The notes under the pieces are model-generated. The model had not been told where the DNA came from and did no database searches. It saw only the letters and a list, made by a program, of their open reading frames with translations. The translations under genes and the position numbers were made by a program. From Bacteroidota bacterium (lineage in GTDB: Bacteria > Bacteroidota > Ignavibacteria > Ignavibacteriales > Ignavibacteriaceae), in NCBI GenBank assembly GCA_023433685.1, contig JAEYUD010000259.1:1-24531 (forward strand): 24,531 nucleotides of DNA, given 5' to 3'. Within the stretch, counting starts at the first letter, position 1, and each line of letters starts with the position of its first letter. This document shows, piece by piece, positions 22,306 to 24,531 of the stretch.

Positions 22306-24531
22306 CTATTTAAGGAGCATCGCTTTCATCGTCTTGGAATAAGTTGTCTTACTCTCAAGCGATAAGGCTTCAAGCCTGAATATGTAAACGCCGGATGAGA
22401 GTTTGGTTCCATCGAACTTCTTATCGTAAAACCCTTTCTCCATTTCTCCGTTTAAGAGTTCAGCCACCTTCTGTCCCGTGATGCTGTAAACTGTCAGCTT
22501 TACGCCGCTCTTCTCCTTAAGTGAGAATTTTATCACTGTTTCGGGGTTGAAAGGATTTGGATAGTTGTTGTACAAGTTGTACTCGTAAACCACCGTCTCC
22601 GGTTTGCTGCCTCCGGGGTGTTGTTTCACCATCGGTTTGTTTGCAGGGTTACCTTCCGGCAGTTCGCTGAACAGCAGGTTCGCCAGCTTTGTGTATTCAG
22701 AGCCGGGATGATTCCCGTTCAGGTATGCAAGCAGTGGTGCCACCTTGCCCGCTGTATCTATCACTCCGCCGGGGTTGTACTTCTCCTCATGAAGAATGTT
22801 GTAGGTCATCATAACTTGCTCACTGTTGTCTCCTGCTCCATAGGCCTTGTTGCTGCCTGAATTCAGGATTTCCTGCTTGTATGTAGCCATGTTTTCCGTG
22901 TCAATGTTCATTAAGAGCATTGTGGTAAACTTAAAGAGGCCAACTGTATTTCTTATGGACAACAGGTTACTTTTTAGTTCACTGATATTTACAAGTTCAT
23001 AACATTGAGGAATCAAACTAACCGCTGATTTTTTGTATTTAACATCAACCCCACCGTTAATGATATCAGTAAGAACAACATGAGCCTCACGAAGTTGTCC
23101 TTTGGCAATCATGCTTTTGGCATTTTTTATCAGAGTCTTTATACTGTCAGGTTCGCCACCACTTTCCATTTGTTTGGGTGATGAAGTACCATTACTCAAC
23201 TTGTTTGGATTCAGCCATATACCTGAACAATCTGAATTGTAACCATCTGTGTTTACAGTTATCCCGATTCCGGAAATTATTTTGAATTCACTTGGGTCTG
23301 TTGTTCCCCAGTCATTTCCATATGCGTCTATTTCATAATCTAATCCCGGCGTTTCATTTACAGCTCGGAGACTTGTTGTATCGGCGTAAAAACAATTTCC
23401 ACCAATATGGTTTTCTTTACTGTCAATCACCCCAAGAATGGGAGTTGAATTAACTGCGTAAATTGAAGTCCCATTTTGATAGAATCGATTATTGCCAACT
23501 GTATCTGCGGTTTTAAGCAACTTCGGTGCTGAACCTGTGGAAGCTGATATCGCTTTTTCAGTGATATTCGTAAACCAGTTATTGTGAATCCTTGGCTGTG
23601 AGCCAACCATGGTGATTCCTGCAAGCTGACTGTTGGAAATCTGTGAGTTGCGGATAACTGTGTTGTCAGCACCGTAGTTGTAGCTGTAATATAAACTTAT
23701 CCCAAAGTGGGTATTGTCAATGGTCACCCCATCTATAGTGTCACCGGGGCTGATGTGAGAATAAATCCCGCAACTCGCATTCTTTATCACTGCATTTTTT
23801 ATCTTCAGGGGCGTTCTGTAAGAGTAGATACCGTTTCCCGCACTCCAGTTCTTTGAGACAAAATCAAATTCAACTTTGTTTGTCGGTGTACCATTTACTT
23901 CCAGTTCGCCATCCTCAACCAATAATCTTCCGGAATTCCGGAATGTCAACTTTGTACCGGCACTCACAGTTAGCTTTACATTGTCAGGGACTGTTAGGGT
24001 AGTGTCGATCGTGAAATTATCGGAAGGTACTGTCTCGCTGGTAAATAAAGTACCTCCATATCTAATCATCGGTTCAATCTTAAGTAAAGTACCATGACCG
24101 GCAGCCAGGTACAAACTATATTCTAAACCGGAGGCAACAAAATCTTTCTTTCCCGTTCTTAGGTCAGTTATACAATAATTCTTGAATGAGGAGATGATCT
24201 CATCCCCAATAGTGAACTTGACATATCTTGATGAGTTAGTTTCATTACATCTTCGGTTCACGATGTAGATATATCTGGAAAAGGGGTCAGAGCCGGTGAG
24301 ATTACTGTACTCCTCGAAGTATCCCGTTTGTATCCATATTGTACCATCTTTGTTGTTAAATGAAGAGTCCACCGCTGTCTTGATTTTACTTATCCAGTTC
24401 CCGGAAACTGCATTAGTATCAGTCCACCTGTGAGCTCCTTTCCACTTCAGTTTCAACAGATCTGATTCTGTCTCTAATACACAACTGACTCTGCCGACGA
24501 TCGCATAAGTGTAGATCTCTGTGGTCGCCGT
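22306..24531 (-). CDS. T9SS-exported right-handed beta-helix protein (5' end outside the window)
   Basis: The frame is open from TTG 24456 up to the window edge (25 more codons, no stop, reading TATTEIYTYAIVGRVSC). The gene therefore starts beyond base 24531 and no signal peptide is visible. The visible part contains a beta-helix region with short Asn/Gly/Ile rungs (for example IKNAVIKNASCGIYSHI, NTVIRNSQISNSQLAGITM, PRIHNNWFTNITEKAI), typical of NosD/pectate-lyase-like folds. A helical region follows, then a type A T9SS sorting domain in the last 90 residues (LYNNYPNPFNPETVIKFSL ... VYSITGQKVAELLNG ... SGVYIFRLEA), ending KAMLLK. The product is expected to pass the outer membrane by type IX secretion and be attached to the cell surface or released. 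The ligand or substrate is unknown. Confidence 0.9.
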   Translation of the reverse strand, partial: TATTEIYTYAIVGRVSCVLETESDLLKLKWKGAHRWTDTNAVSGNWISKIKTAVDSSFNNKDGTIWIQTGYFEEYSNLTGSDPFSRYIYIVNRRCNETNSSRYVKFTIGDEIISSFKNYCITDLRTGKKDFVASGLEYSLYLAAGHGTLLKIEPMIRYGGTLFTSETVPSDNFTIDTTLTVPDNVKLTVSAGTKLTFRNSGRLLVEDGELEVNGTPTNKVEFDFVSKNWSAGNGIYSYRTPLKIKNAVIKNASCGIYSHISPGDTIDGVTIDNTHFGISLYYSYNYGADNTVIRNSQISNSQLAGITMVGSQPRIHNNWFTNITEKAISASTGSAPKLLKTADTVGNNRFYQNGTSIYAVNSTPILGVIDSKENHIGGNCFYADTTSLRAVNETPGLDYEIDAYGNDWGTTDPSEFKIISGIGITVNTDGYNSDCSGIWLNPNKLSNGTSSPKQMESGGEPDSIKTLIKNAKSMIAKGQLREAHVVLTDIINGGVDVKYKKSAVSLIPQCYELVNISELKSNLLSIRNTVGLFKFTTMLLMNIDTENMATYKQEILNSGSNKAYGAGDNSEQVMMTYNILHEEKYNPGGVIDTAGKVAPLLAYLNGNHPGSEYTKLANLLFSELPEGNPANKPMVKQHPGGSKPETVVYEYNLYNNYPNPFNPETVIKFSLKEKSGVKLTVYSITGQKVAELLNGEMEKGFYDKKFDGTKLSSGVYIFRLEALSLESKTTYSKTMKAMLLK

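Noticed and set aside
1..24531. tRNA, rRNA, transposase, integrase, phage or toxin-antitoxin genes
   Set aside because: None seen on either strand; the gene content is housekeeping, envelope and secretion.

Overview
The window looks like a chromosomal segment of an Ignavibacteria-type member of the Bacteroidota/Chlorobi group. The main clue is the protein at the right edge, which ends in a type IX secretion (T9SS) sorting domain containing NNYPNPFNP, as is usual in that class. Supporting clues are the moderate GC content, several TTG starts, and many outer-membrane and periplasmic proteins. There is no rRNA, tRNA, CRISPR array, transposase or phage gene. All genes lie on the minus strand except one three-gene plus-strand block (9625-11442).

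Left part (1-5740, minus strand). A TPP (THI-box) riboswitch at about 5625-5700 precedes a tightly packed cluster: a TonB-dependent receptor, thiamine pyrophosphokinase, and a sodium:solute symporter family permease. I read this as a thiamine uptake and salvage operon covering outer membrane, inner membrane and phosphorylation to TPP. Downstream lies a Tat/lipoprotein beta-propeller gene. Its frame is closed by a TGA at 30-32 but continues in a protein-like way to the window edge.

Middle (5740-11442). An MltD-like lipoprotein transglycosylase with LysM domains follows an acyl-CoA (propionyl-type) carboxylase beta subunit. Divergent from these is the plus-strand block: a secreted NHL-like propeller, a DUF2085 membrane protein and an unrecognised four-helix membrane protein. 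This block meets the next minus-strand cluster at a hairpin that contains both stop codons.

Right part (11449-22000, minus strand). Seven genes run head to tail. In transcription order they are: a two-domain polyprenol-kinase-like + DUF92 membrane protein, a 991-residue TPR solenoid, a plug-less outer-membrane barrel with a Ton-box-like N-terminus, a DamX-like acidic SPOR protein, ExbB, ExbD and TonB. The first three genes are joined by ATGA overlaps. The last four are separated by 17, 7 and 4 bases. Together they could form an energised trans-envelope machine: a proton-driven motor (ExbB/ExbD/TonB), a peptidoglycan-binding SPOR anchor, a periplasmic TPR scaffold and an outer-membrane barrel. 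This is the best candidate for an undescribed system here.

Right edge (22001-24531). A T9SS-sorted beta-helix protein enters from outside the window. The 305-base gap after it holds three related stem-loops, a short palindrome and what looks like the orphan last residues of another T9SS-exported protein.
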